From: Planctomyces sp. SH-PL14
Lineage (GTDB): Bacteria; Planctomycetota; Planctomycetia; Planctomycetales; Planctomycetaceae
Assembly: GCF_001610835.1 (NCBI RefSeq)
Contig: NZ_CP011270.1
Coordinates: 7,935,256 to 7,999,255, forward strand
Length of the DNA stretch: 64,000 nucleotides
Reading direction: 5' to 3'
Below the pieces are notes generated by a model. It saw nothing but the letters and a program-made list of their open reading frames with translations. It searched no databases and was not told the DNA's origin. Numbering within the stretch: the stretch's first letter is position 1; each line of letters opens with the position of its first letter. Positions 1 through 8,642 of the stretch are shown piece after piece. The translations under genes were made by a program, and so were the position numbers.

Positions 1-78
1 TCGACGGCGGTAACGTCGTGCTGGCCAGCCCGAGGGAACAGTCGAGGAAACGCGGCGACCGAAGCGGAGGGGAATCGA

Positions 79-762
79 ATGCGCGAAGGCGAACACCCCG
101 TGTATGTCTGCGATCAGGTCCGGGAGGTCGAACGACTCTATCGGGACGTGCTCATCGAGGCCGTCCGACGGCTTCCCATTCGCGACCAGCTGGACCGGCA
201 GGCGAACCGACTCGTCGAGGGGCACCGGGCGGGCGACCGGGCGGTGGTCCCGCAGATCACCTGCTGGCATCCCGGGCTGGCGTGCCGTTCCGCCGACGAC
301 ATCATGAGCAGCGTCTTCACGCTGGATGATGCCCGGCAGACCCTTGCCAGGGAGTATGGCTTCGCCGACTGGTCTCATGCGGAGGCCGAAGGGGTCGCCC
401 CGCCGGACGCGGACTTTGAGCTCGCCGTGGAGACGCTGCTCCGCGGGGATGTCGAGACGCTCCGCGGGCTTCTCGCCGGCGATCCGTCGCTGGTTCACCG
501 GAGATCGCGGTTCGGCCATCGTTCGACCCTGCTGCACTACATCGGCTCGAACGGCGTTGAGACGCACCGCCAGCGGGTGCCGCTCAACCTCGCGGAGGTC
601 ACCCGCCTGCTGATCGAAGCGGGAGCCGACGTGAACGCCACGGCCAGCATGTACGGCGGCGGCTCGACGGCGCTCGGCCTGCTGGTGACGAGCGACCATC
701 CGGCCAAAGCGGGCGTCACCGCGGATGTCCGCAAGGTGCTTGTGGCGGCGGGGGCAAAATGA
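79..762 (+). CDS. Ankyrin-repeat protein (short)
   Basis: This encodes a 227-residue protein whose second half reads as ankyrin repeats: an 'ETLLRGDVETLRGLLAGDP' helix pair from about residue 119, then 'EVTRLLIEAGADVNA' and a final 'VRKVLVAAGA'. Ankyrin repeats mediate protein-protein contacts, and no enzymatic domain is visible. Residues 82-100 resemble the 'AREYGF..W' segment often found before ankyrin repeats in bacterial proteins. A GGAGGGG ribosome site lies just upstream of the ATG. The protein stops inside what would normally be a longer repeat series, so it may be a truncated family member. The partner is unknown. Confidence 0.7.
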   Translation: MREGEHPVYVCDQVREVERLYRDVLIEAVRRLPIRDQLDRQANRLVEGHRAGDRAVVPQITCWHPGLACRSADDIMSSVFTLDDARQTLAREYGFADWSHAEAEGVAPPDADFELAVETLLRGDVETLRGLLAGDPSLVHRRSRFGHRSTLLHYIGSNGVETHRQRVPLNLAEVTRLLIEAGADVNATASMYGGGSTALGLLVTSDHPAKAGVTADVRKVLVAAGAK

Positions 763-805
763 AAGTGAGCGGCGGCGCTTCGTCAAGGACATCGCTTTGC
801 TACGA

Positions 806-955
806 CGCAGCCCCAGAGCCGGGGTCAAGGGCCCCAAGATCACAACACAGCCCCTTGCCGCCGGAGGCGTTTCAATGAGGAACGGTCCAAGCCATTACGG
901 GCGTCGCAGGTCAACGGAAGAGTCCGCAAGCTACGCGCGGGTCACCCGGCGGATG
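806..955 (+). repeat. Intergenic repeat family A, partial copy (left arm)
   Basis: This copy has the left-arm landmarks of family A: a 'CCGGGGTCAAGG' stem, then 'CCGGAGGCGTTTCAATGAGG', then 'GTCCAAGCCATTACGGGC'. The same order occurs at 18326 and, inverted, at 47697. The stem loop contains 'ATCACAACACAG', like the loop insertion in other copies. It lies between the convergent 3' ends of the ankyrin and metalloprotease genes. Confidence 0.65.
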
Positions 956-1156
956 GCAAGGCCACCGCGTTGGCCCGACAAGAAGAGCCCTGCCGCTCGG
1001 GAGCAAAAACGGATGGGTTCGACTCCGAACGAACATCACCCAACTTGGCGTGCTGGCACTGGGGCCAGCAGCGCTCAAACCAAGTCGGGCATCCAATCAC
1101 CGCTGGCCCAGTACTGCCAGCGGGTGGCACCTGGCACTCCTCCCGGTTCCCGACAA

Positions 1157-1182
1157 CATGGCCACACAAGGCTGTGGCCATG
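1157..1182. repeat. Perfect inverted repeat in a convergent gap
   Basis: CATGGCCACA and TGTGGCCATG form a perfect 10-bp stem around a 6-nt loop. It lies just downstream of the metalloprotease stop codon (minus strand) and could act as a terminator or REP-like element, although no T-run follows. The preceding bases (about 1045-1140) resemble the 'CTGG..CCAGCAG' hairpin family also seen near 33550, 41465 and 43300. Confidence 0.6.
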
Positions 1183-1208
1183 CCACCCTTCCGCCTCCGG
1201 ACCTTGAC

Positions 1209-2711
1209 TCAGCCGATTCCACGAGCCCGAAAGACTTGCTTGATCTCACGTTCGTCACGTCCCCCGAAATACAGTTGATTTGCTGCCAGAATATAGGCGG
1301 CCGAGTCCGCAAACGAACAACTCGTTGGCACGTAGTAGAAAAAGCCGATTGCAAGTTTATCGCCCTTCATCGGCCCAAACCGCTCTCTGAGCGCCCAAAG
1401 GCAGCTCGACCAGAACTCGATGGGGTTACTCGTGGCTGAGAGGACCTCGGAGTTGTCTAATCGCCGAAGAAACGGAGGTCGACCTCGTCTTGCTTCTCCT
1501 TTAGCATCCCAACTGGCAATTCCGGGCCTGAAACAGGGCCCCTTGACAGAGTCAAAGTGAGTTGCCGCGAAGTAGTCGCAAAACCCTTCAGCCATCGCGC
1601 GTGACTGTGAGTCTTGTCCGAAGCCGTGCACAACATAGTCGTGAATTGCGTGGCCATACTCGTGCAGGATTATCTCCGCATCTTCGCCGTCAGGCGTGTT
1701 CCCGTCGTAGGCCAATGTGATTGTCTTTGTCGCGGCACTGTACGATGATTCAGTGCCCACACCATATGGGTTGACCGGAACTGAGAATGGCGCAGCCGTC
1801 GCGATTCCTAAATCGCGCACCCGTCTCTGAGCTGCATCGATGTGGTAGTAAGCCATCACTTCGGAGAATCCCGCGTTCGACCGACGGACACGGAAGTCGC
1901 CGGATGGACGGTAGATCCGGCTTCCACGGGGGGCGGCAGCAGTAGTGACCCATGGACCGTCCAGGAACCCAGTCGGTCGCAAATCTCTTAGAACGACCTC
2001 CGAATAGAGACTCGTTGGAACTCCACCGGCCAAATCGAAATCCACGTTGTTTGCCATCACCATTGGATTCGGCGTGAACACGAGCCCCGTTCCGGAAAGA
2101 TCAAACTGCAACCTTTCGGTATAGACAACCGCGCCTCCCCTCGCGTCGAGATACAAGTTATGTGGTGCGCCTTTAGTGTCGACCGAGGGAATCTTCCAAG
2201 TGGTCAGCGCAGACCGCCCCTGCCGAAGCATCGAAAGCCTCGGTTGCTTACAAATACTCCACCGACGATGCCGGACTCCGAAGACTCGCTCGGCGTCAGC
2301 TTGCGTAAGCCGATCTCCGCGAATCGGCACTGCAATGGAGCGCGCGTGCGCCTCCGGAATCCAGCGATTCGAGAAGGCCGCCACGTTTCCATCTAGGTCA
2401 AGGTCAATACGGAGCCATGCCTTACTTACTGGCCTCTCACACACCCGTTGTCGATACAAGAGGTGCTCTCCAGCAGGCCCGGTGATACGCTTCGGGCTGG
2501 AGCGCAGTACTTCCTTCGCATCAATCTGTAACCGTTCTCCCCATTTGGCAAAGAAGGCCCTCAAAGTCGCGATCTCAGTTCGCCGTGCTTTGGTGATGCA
2601 ACGACCGAACGCGAATGATGGAACTCTTCGTGTTCCTGAAGTCAGAACGCACTTCGCATGCTCGACCGCACGGTCATTCCCGGGCATGATGCTTTGGCCC
2701 AAATGATTCAT
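1209..2711 (-). CDS. Fungalysin-like (M36-type) zinc metalloprotease
   Basis: This is a 500-residue predicted zinc endopeptidase. The active site is visible as HEYGH (H350, E351, H354) followed by AIHD, with a likely third ligand at E375 in 'AMAEGFCDYFA', the spacing expected of gluzincins such as M36 or M4. Residues of roughly 90-200 resemble an FTP-like propeptide region ('NLYLDARGGAVVY'). No signal peptide is evident from the ATG at 2711, and a second ATG lies eight codons in, so export is uncertain. The base composition is visibly less GC-rich than most neighbours, which may indicate acquisition. The substrate is unknown. Confidence 0.7.
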   Translation of the reverse strand: MNHLGQSIMPGNDRAVEHAKCVLTSGTRRVPSFAFGRCITKARRTEIATLRAFFAKWGERLQIDAKEVLRSSPKRITGPAGEHLLYRQRVCERPVSKAWLRIDLDLDGNVAAFSNRWIPEAHARSIAVPIRGDRLTQADAERVFGVRHRRWSICKQPRLSMLRQGRSALTTWKIPSVDTKGAPHNLYLDARGGAVVYTERLQFDLSGTGLVFTPNPMVMANNVDFDLAGGVPTSLYSEVVLRDLRPTGFLDGPWVTTAAAPRGSRIYRPSGDFRVRRSNAGFSEVMAYYHIDAAQRRVRDLGIATAAPFSVPVNPYGVGTESSYSAATKTITLAYDGNTPDGEDAEIILHEYGHAIHDYVVHGFGQDSQSRAMAEGFCDYFAATHFDSVKGPCFRPGIASWDAKGEARRGRPPFLRRLDNSEVLSATSNPIEFWSSCLWALRERFGPMKGDKLAIGFFYYVPTSCSFADSAAYILAANQLYFGGRDEREIKQVFRARGIG

Positions 2712-2935
2712 TCACAATGAGTGTAGCCTGCTGCGCAGCGCTAACCGATGTCAAGCGGCGAAACCAACCAAGAGGTGAGAAACCGGGCAAGATGGCGAAA
2801 TTGACCATGCAAGGTCATCTCGGCTTTGCCCGTTGGACGCTGGGGTCTCAAGTTGGAATCTGAAAGTGTCGATCGTCTTCTTCGGGCTGTTCCACATATC
2901 GAGTTTGTGACGGTTGCGCCGACAGGGGGCCAGGT

Positions 2936-3835
2936 ATGCGACGACTTCTACTCACTTGTTTGATCTGCGTTGTATCATTCTCTTGCACTCGTGTTGTGGT
3001 TCACAAGAACCCAACGGCAAAGGACAAGGGTGTTCGGTACTACAGACCGAAGCCTTACCTTTTTGTCTCACTGGACTCTGCCCCTGATGCAGGCAAGCCA
3101 GCGATCACAGCTACGACAACAATCAAGCAGGCTGCACCGCTTCAGTTCCAACAAATGACCGCAGATGTTGGCGGTGCCGGGCGCATTCAGCTCGCGTCGG
3201 GCAACGAGCCTCCAGCGCCACGACCTGGTCAGGCCCCGGAAACTGTCGAACATCCACCAGCACGCCCGGGCGGCGCCGTGCTTGATGGTACGAAACCTAA
3301 GATCTCGATCCAGATGATGTATATGCCAGATTTCGCGGAAGAATATTCAATCCAGTTGCAACCTGGACTTGGTATCGGTGAGCTTAACATAAAGCTTGAC
3401 AATGGCTGGAACCTTACGTCAGTCGGAATAAAGACGGATCAGCAAACGGATGAAATCATCAAGAGCACGGCGGACCTCGTCAGCAGCCTTGGGAGCACAT
3501 TCGGCGAAGGCGGCGGAAGCTCGAAAATGAGCGTTCTCGCCACAAATGTGCCGCTTGGCTTCTACGAAGCTGTCATCGCCACAGACCCTTGTGGTAGGAA
3601 GCAGTTGTACGGGTGGCGATATATTGGATTTATGCCCTTTCAAACGTGCCCCACTGATGCTTGCGGGATGCAAGCCGTATCGTGCAACGACCCATGTGCG
3701 ATCTACGGCCTTGTCGTAGACTCAACTGGTGTGATGCGATTTGAGAGACTCGCGGACATACCTCATATGAAGCAACATACAACACTTGAGCCTCCGGCCT
3801 TCCGAACAATCGAAGAGATTCCACTCCGGCCGTAA
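2936..3835 (+). CDS. Putative lipoprotein, function unknown
   Basis: This encodes a 299-residue protein with a short lipoprotein signal: MRRLLL, a hydrophobic stretch and the lipobox-like VSFSC at residues 13-17. The mature part has a Pro-rich linker (about 85-125) and then a compact domain with several cysteines near the C-terminus ('DPCGRKQLYGWRY', 'CPTDACGMQAVSCNDPC'). I do not recognise the family. It is divergent from the metalloprotease gene across a 224-bp gap and, like it, is less GC-rich than the rest of the window. The two may have arrived together. Confidence 0.65.
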   Translation: MRRLLLTCLICVVSFSCTRVVVHKNPTAKDKGVRYYRPKPYLFVSLDSAPDAGKPAITATTTIKQAAPLQFQQMTADVGGAGRIQLASGNEPPAPRPGQAPETVEHPPARPGGAVLDGTKPKISIQMMYMPDFAEEYSIQLQPGLGIGELNIKLDNGWNLTSVGIKTDQQTDEIIKSTADLVSSLGSTFGEGGGSSKMSVLATNVPLGFYEAVIATDPCGRKQLYGWRYIGFMPFQTCPTDACGMQAVSCNDPCAIYGLVVDSTGVMRFERLADIPHMKQHTTLEPPAFRTIEEIPLRP

Positions 3836-4443
3836 CAATGAGGATGCCGACGTGAATTCGCTCTGTCGCTGACAGAAGCGTGTTCCCCGCGCGAGTTGCA
3901 AAGAGCGCGACGGCCCAGCGGATCGGGTGGCACGCAACGCCGGCGGGGTGGCTGGGGCTCGACTAACGGGAAGCCCCGGCAAGCGTTCCCGATCGTTCCC
4001 TTTGCGAACGCGCGTATCAGGAGACCTGTCCACTCGCGCCCCGTCGCCACTCGGGCCGGGGTATCGCAAAGTCTCCTGTCCCCCGGCCACGTCATCCTTC
4101 ACCTGCCGCGAACCCACCGGGGAGGAGTGAACGCAGCGCGGGCCTTTCTCGACGGCGACGAGCCACTGGCTCGGGACATTGGCGCGGCGGGGTGGCTGGG
4201 ACGCACACCGGCCATACCTCCGGAAAACGCGAGACGGCCCCAGCCGATGGGAGATCGACGGTTATCTTTCGAGGACTGGGACCAGGAGTGCGGCCCTTCA
4301 TGAGCGCTGACGTCACGATCGCCGCCCGATCTCACACCGCGCTGGTCCAGCGCTCCAGCTACCCTGCCTATCCTGAACGCGAAAACTGACCTGAAGCAAG
4401 ATCGAGTGGTCTGCCACCTTCCTTTCCTCGCGGGCCTGTGATC
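3836..4443. other. Long gap with no convincing gene
   Basis: This stretch of about 600 bp has only short ORFs of arginine- and proline-rich composition, typical of shadow frames. It contains a block near 3925-3985 and a better-defined block at 4183-4390 that share a 'GGCGGGGTGGCTGGG' core with the segments at 4860-5060 and 6160-6235. Confidence 0.5.
4183..4390 (+). repeat. Local repeat block, copy 1
   Basis: The block carries 'GGCTGGGACGCACACCGG', then 'CATGAGCGCTGACGTCACGA' and 'CGCCCGATCTCACACCG'. The same order recurs at 4860-5060, and the first part again at 6160-6235. It lies immediately before a broken small gene. Confidence 0.65.
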
Positions 4444-4839
4444 ATGTCCAAACCTCGCTTCACAACCATCGGATTTCTTGTGGCTATTGTTGTTGTAGGC
4501 CTCGGCTGGTTGATCGAGAGGCAGCGGAGACGGGAAGCCGAGCGTCGATTGACGATCACTCAAGTCAGTGCCGACTCACAACAGAGGCTCGCCAGTCAAG
4601 GGGAGATGGAACTGCGGAAGAGCAGAGGCCAGCTCAAGAGCAGCCAGTAGGAATTGAACGCCGTCTTGGCGGCCTTCCTCGGGCAGACTGAGTACCTGGA
4701 GTTCCCGGATCGAGCGCCGCCGATTCGAGAACGACTACTGGAGCTCAAGAGGGATCTTCGGACGCGCCCGCTCATGACTGAGGAAGAGTTGAAACGAACT
4801 CTCGTCGCGCCCTCCGCTCCTCCTCCAGGTCCAAAGTGA
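4444..4839 (+). pseudogene. Small membrane-anchored coiled-coil protein split by an in-frame TAG
   Basis: The reading frame gives an N-terminal membrane segment (GFLVAIVVVGLGWLI) followed by a charged helix that stops at TAG 4648-4650. The same frame then continues without another stop to 4839 with a compatible helix ('ELNAVLAAFLGQTEYLEF', 'LLELKRDLRTRPLMTEEELK'). The bases around the stop read AGC CAG TAG GAA, so a single CAG-to-TAG change would explain it. If intact it would be about 131 residues. No strong ribosome site precedes the ATG. The function is unknown. It could also be two separate short peptides. Confidence 0.5.
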
Positions 4840-4859
4840 CCCGATCGACAGACCGGGGG

Positions 4860-5060
4860 GCATGGCCACCCCGCCGGAGAGACGGCAGGGTGGCTGACGC
4901 GCACATCGATGAAGTCTCTGGAGAACGTGCGACGGGCCGATGACGACCAGTTTCCGAGGACGGGAGCCATGGAAGCCGACCTTCCATGAGCGCAGACGTC
5001 ACGATCGCCGCCCGATCTCGCACCGTGCCGGTCCTCCGCCCCATCCACCGTGCCGCTGCT
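4860..5060 (+). repeat. Local repeat block, copy 2
   Basis: The strongest match to copy 1 is at 4987-5046 ('CATGAGCGCAGACGTCACGA' then 'CGCCCGATCTCGCACCG'), with a looser match before it ('GTGGCTGACGCGCAC', 'GAGAACGTGCGACGGGCC'). It occupies the gap between two broken genes. Confidence 0.65.
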
Positions 5061-5151
5061 GGTGACTGTCCCAAGCGTCGACTACAAACAGACCGATCAA
5101 GGTTTACGTCTCTTCTCCGAGGAAGCGATCAAGCCGGTAGGAGGGTGGCTG

Positions 5152-5665
5152 ATGTGTTCTTACAACACGTGGAGCGTGTTCGTTTGCCTGGTCTGCACCA
5201 GCGCGGCCGCGCAAGAGCCCGCGGCCCGACCGACGCTGAAGTGCTTTCAACAACCGCCCGTCACCGAGCTGGCGCTTAAGTGGGAGACGCGTCGCTGCAA
5301 GTGGATCGCCTTGCCCGGCCTCACCCTGAAGCAGGACGACGCATCCGTCGAAACGGTCGCCGAGCACGTCTACACCAGCAAGGGGCAAGTGTATCGCTAC
5401 AACCTCGCCCAAAGACGCCTCGAAGCTCTTGTTGTCTCCAATGAGGATGGCTCGGCGGCGCCGATGATCGCTCTTGAGGCAACCGTGATCCCTGAGGCGA
5501 AACCCTCGACTCGGGGGGGTAGTGTTCGTTGCGGCCGTAGACGGGGGATACGGCTGGGGCGGGTTTGATGTTGAAGACAAGTGCGTCACCTACTGCAAGG
5601 ACGTCGACGTTCGTCCAGAAAGCGAAGCCTTCGTTAAGCGGTATTTGGAACAACTGCAGAGGTGA
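5152..5665 (+). pseudogene. Secreted hypothetical protein with a frameshift at a G7 run
   Basis: Translation from ATG 5152, preceded by a strong AGGAGGG site, gives a signal peptide (SVFVCLVCTSAAAQE) and a domain running to 'LEATVIPEAKPST'. At the run of seven G (5513-5519) the frame degenerates into 'RCGRRRGIRLGRV' and stops at 5568. Moving one base forward gives a plausible continuation, 'VVFVAAVDGGYGWGGFDVED' to 'FVKRYLEQLQR', ending at TGA 5663-5665. This is either a real frameshift mutation or a homopolymer sequencing error. The intact product would be about 170 residues. I do not recognise a family. Confidence 0.6.
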
Positions 5666-5711
5666 GGCGCCGGGGCGACAACATCATCAGCACACGTGGA
5701 GGCGCATCACC

Positions 5712-6131
5712 GTGCGAGTCTTTAATGAGCAGACTCTCGACATGCTTCGCAACGCCGGATGGAGTGAGCACCGCTACGTCCCTCTGTATGACTTCATCAA
5801 GAACTCGCCGATCCTGTTTCCTCTAGCAAGGTCAATCCTGATTCAATTTGACGGCTTACAAATCGGAACAAGCGGCGCGGGAGTGGATTGTGCGGCGAGC
5901 GATATCAAATTCGACTCATGGCCAGTTTACGATTCTGCCAGCGAAATGGAGGAGTTGTGCGCTGCCAATGGGAAACTGTTCTGTCCACTTGGATATTGCC
6001 ACTGTGACCACGGGCTCGTAGTCATCGACGAAGAAGGAAAGGTGTTCACCTTTTATGATAGCCTCCGTCTCATGGGCTCCTCTTTCGAAGAAGGTATACA
6101 GAACATCCTTGACGGCCGAAGTCCCCGCTGA
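5712..6131 (+). CDS. SUKH-3-like immunity protein
   Basis: This 139-residue protein starts at GTG 5712. It has the hallmarks of SUKH-3 proteins: an N-terminal 'MLRNAGW' helix with 'R.VPL', a central 'ILIQFDGLQI', and a C-terminal 'GLVVIDEEGKVF' followed by 'LRLMGSSFEEGIQNIL'. SUKH proteins bind and neutralise polymorphic toxins in the cytoplasm. No toxin gene is visible nearby, so it would be an orphan immunity gene. It follows a frameshifted gene and has lower GC than its surroundings. Family assignment is by motif recall only. Confidence 0.65.
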   Translation: MRVFNEQTLDMLRNAGWSEHRYVPLYDFIKNSPILFPLARSILIQFDGLQIGTSGAGVDCAASDIKFDSWPVYDSASEMEELCAANGKLFCPLGYCHCDHGLVVIDEEGKVFTFYDSLRLMGSSFEEGIQNILDGRSPR

Positions 6132-6159
6132 ACGGAGATGTCGTGAACAGTCTTTGCTG

Positions 6160-6235
6160 ATCCGGCGGGCCGGTTGGGGCGCACGTCGGGGAGGTCTCCG
6201 AAGACCGCGAGACCGATCCAGGCAATGGGCTTGTG
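6160..6235 (+). repeat. Local repeat block, partial copy 3
   Basis: 'TTGGGGCGCACGTCGGGGAG' followed by 'CGCGAGACCGATCCAGGCAA' parallels the first half of the block at 4183 ('TGGGACGCACACCGG' then 'CGCGAGACGGCCCCAGCCGA'). It sits between the SUKH-like gene and the convergent LRR gene. Confidence 0.45.
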
Positions 6236-6238
6236 CCC

Positions 6239-7765
6239 CTACATCGGCAATTCGATCTTCAGACGATCCGACAGGAAGTCGTACTCCAGCATCTCCGCTT
6301 CCCGGCAGAGTTCGGCACGAATCACGATCCGCGCGTTGACGTCGCGACTGAGGAGCGGGAGTCGTGGGAACAGCTGCTGCAATGTGTCGTTCCGTGGATC
6401 CTGCATCAGCCCCGCCGCATTCAGCCGCCGCAGCGACGGGGGGGCGAGAACCCGCATGTCCACCCCGACCAGGTTGACGCACCTCAGATCGAGAGCCTCA
6501 AGCTGGTGCAGACTTGAGAGGTGAGCCAGTCCGGGCTGAGTCAGTGTTGGCGGAGCGTTGTACACATTCCTTTCACCGAGACAGAGAATGCGGAGGCGTC
6601 GCTGGAGCGGTTCCTGTTTTGCGATTGCCTCGAGGCCGGCGTCCGTGACCAGAGTGCGGCGGAGGTTCAGTTCCGTCAGATTGGGGAGACGAGGGAGTAC
6701 GCTGAGCCCCTGATCGCTCACGAGGTTCTCATCGATCGACAAGGATTGCAGGTGCGGTAGCGACGGGAGCGTCGAGAGAATGTCATCTGTCACGCCTGCG
6801 GAGCCGAGATCGAGAACCTGCAGGACCGGACAACTTGCCAGTTCGCTCAGGGAGAGCTCGGGGGCTGCCTGAGCGATCCGCAGGCAGCCGAGCCGCGGCA
6901 ACGCAGCCAGATGGGCCAGGCCCGGCCCGCGAAGATGTCTCGAGTGGAGTTCCAGAGCCTCCAGATTCACCAGCCGCGTCAGCAGACGGAGCCCCTCGTC
7001 ATCAAAGTCTCCCGCCAGCGACAGTCTCCGCAGGTCCCGCAGCTGGCCGATGTGCCGCAGCGTCTCGTTGGTGAAGGCTCCGTCGAGCTTCAGCGAGAGC
7101 AGGCCGGGCGCTGTCGCCAGGACGTCCATCCCGTCGTCGGTCAGGAGGTCGCTGGAGAGAGACAGCTCTCGAAGCGGTTTCATCTGCCCGAGCGGCTTCA
7201 GCGCTGCCGCGGAGAATGGCGGTCGACGATCGGGCCACGTTGTGGGACTTGAGCGATGGACGCCCGAAAAGAGCCTCAAGACCTCCAGTTCCAGTAACGA
7301 ATCGAGGCAAGCGAGGTCTTCGTTCGTGACGTCTCCATCGTGCTCCAGGGATTCCAGCCGCGGGAGACTCCGGATCCTGTTCCAATGGTCCGCGCACAGG
7401 CCCTGCCCGTACACCGCGCGGACGTCCTCGGTCTCTGGGAAGTCTGCCGCGTCCTCGTCGATGCCGATCCCCAGTGTGAAGCCGCCTCCTGTCTCCAATG
7501 GAAGGGGCAGGAGCGAATATCTCAACAGGCAGTTTCGATCCGACTGATCGTCTGCGGCGGGTTTTGAGCTCCTGGCATCTCCAACAGACAGAACAGCGGG
7601 ATGTCCCTGTGACGGCGAGCGGACGTCCGGCGCCCGAGACAACTCGGCTGGTCCGCTTTCGGACGTCTTCGACAGCCCTTGCCAGGCCAGAATCAACACG
7701 ACGATGCAGGCGGCCACCATACCGATGGCTGGAGCGACCGACGGTCTTTTCGAGCGATGCGGCAC
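6239..7765 (-). CDS. Membrane-anchored leucine-rich-repeat protein
   Basis: This 508-residue protein has an N-terminal transmembrane or uncleaved signal segment (residues 13-29) and then, from about residue 130, a run of leucine-rich repeats of the 'LPxLxxLxLxxxxVTDxGL' type, for example 'LPNLTELNLRRTLVTDAGLE' and 'LRDLRRLSLAGDFDDEGLRL'. LRRs form curved ligand-binding solenoids, and in this arrangement the solenoid is probably outside the cytoplasmic membrane. No enzymatic domain is seen. The C-terminal 60 residues leave the repeat pattern. The ligand is unknown. Confidence 0.8.
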   Translation of the reverse strand: MPHRSKRPSVAPAIGMVAACIVVLILAWQGLSKTSESGPAELSRAPDVRSPSQGHPAVLSVGDARSSKPAADDQSDRNCLLRYSLLPLPLETGGGFTLGIGIDEDAADFPETEDVRAVYGQGLCADHWNRIRSLPRLESLEHDGDVTNEDLACLDSLLELEVLRLFSGVHRSSPTTWPDRRPPFSAAALKPLGQMKPLRELSLSSDLLTDDGMDVLATAPGLLSLKLDGAFTNETLRHIGQLRDLRRLSLAGDFDDEGLRLLTRLVNLEALELHSRHLRGPGLAHLAALPRLGCLRIAQAAPELSLSELASCPVLQVLDLGSAGVTDDILSTLPSLPHLQSLSIDENLVSDQGLSVLPRLPNLTELNLRRTLVTDAGLEAIAKQEPLQRRLRILCLGERNVYNAPPTLTQPGLAHLSSLHQLEALDLRCVNLVGVDMRVLAPPSLRRLNAAGLMQDPRNDTLQQLFPRLPLLSRDVNARIVIRAELCREAEMLEYDFLSDRLKIELPM

Positions 7766-7859
7766 GTCAACTCCTGGCGAACATATTCCGAGGAGGCAGC
7801 CGGAGCTCCGGGCTCACGCCTCGAACGAGTCGTGACGCGACGGAACGGGACCGGCGGCT

Positions 7860-8642
7860 TCAAAGTCGCTTTGGAAAAGTCTCCCAGGGGCCCTCTTCGA
7901 CTTTCGTTACCTTCCGCGTCTCGATGTCGACCCACACGGTGGCCTGGAACTCCCCCGTCTGATCCGTCAGCTCCAGCAGGACTTTCTTCCCGGCCAGCTC
8001 AGCCCGCACGATCTTTGGCGTGCCCCCCTGGGAACTCAATGGGCCGTTGGTGAACATCCACGGGTTCTTGATGGCGGGTCGCAGCCGCGTCACCGTCGCT
8101 TCCCGATCCTTGCGATCGACGGGGTGGATCGCATTCCGCAGGTCGGTCCCCGTGACGTTCCGTTCGAAGTCCGCCGCGATCTCAGGGGCCTCTTTCTGCG
8201 CGCCCTTTACTCCCCTGCCCCCGCCGCCGCGCCCGGGGCTGGTCAAGAGGCTCTCGCACCAGATGAGGCTCCCTCCCAGGACGTGAAAGCCAACGATCCC
8301 GGTCTCGGTCTCCAGATAGAGATCCTGTTCCGGTCCCACCCACGAAGTTCCGGATGCGGGTGCGACGAGGGCCACGACGGGAATCGTCGTCGATCGCCCC
8401 TCGTCATCCAGTTCGTAGATCGCCCGCCTGGCGTTCACCGTCTCCGGCCCTGGCCGGCCCGGACGAAGCAGTTCGACCTTGATGTCCTTCCAGGTCTCTT
8501 TGATGGACTTCGTCATCCTGCCGGGAGAGCTTTGAGTTCCGGCGGACGGGGCCGGTTTCCCTTCATCCGGGAGCTGAGCGTCGCACGGCGAAGAGAGCGA
8601 CAGGAGGAGCACAAGGCCAGCAGCCAGGCGATCCGTCGGCAT
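7860..8642 (-). CDS. Secreted hypothetical protein
   Basis: This 260-residue protein has a signal peptide (residues 1-22, ending 'SSPCDAQ'). The rest contains a Gly-rich loop (about 130-140) and a C-terminal beta-rich segment 'KKVLLELTDQTGEFQATVWV'. I recognise no family. It is encoded 94 bp upstream of the LRR gene on the same strand, so the two could be co-transcribed. Confidence 0.65.
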   Translation of the reverse strand: MPTDRLAAGLVLLLSLSSPCDAQLPDEGKPAPSAGTQSSPGRMTKSIKETWKDIKVELLRPGRPGPETVNARRAIYELDDEGRSTTIPVVALVAPASGTSWVGPEQDLYLETETGIVGFHVLGGSLIWCESLLTSPGRGGGGRGVKGAQKEAPEIAADFERNVTGTDLRNAIHPVDRKDREATVTRLRPAIKNPWMFTNGPLSSQGGTPKIVRAELAGKKVLLELTDQTGEFQATVWVDIETRKVTKVEEGPWETFPKRL

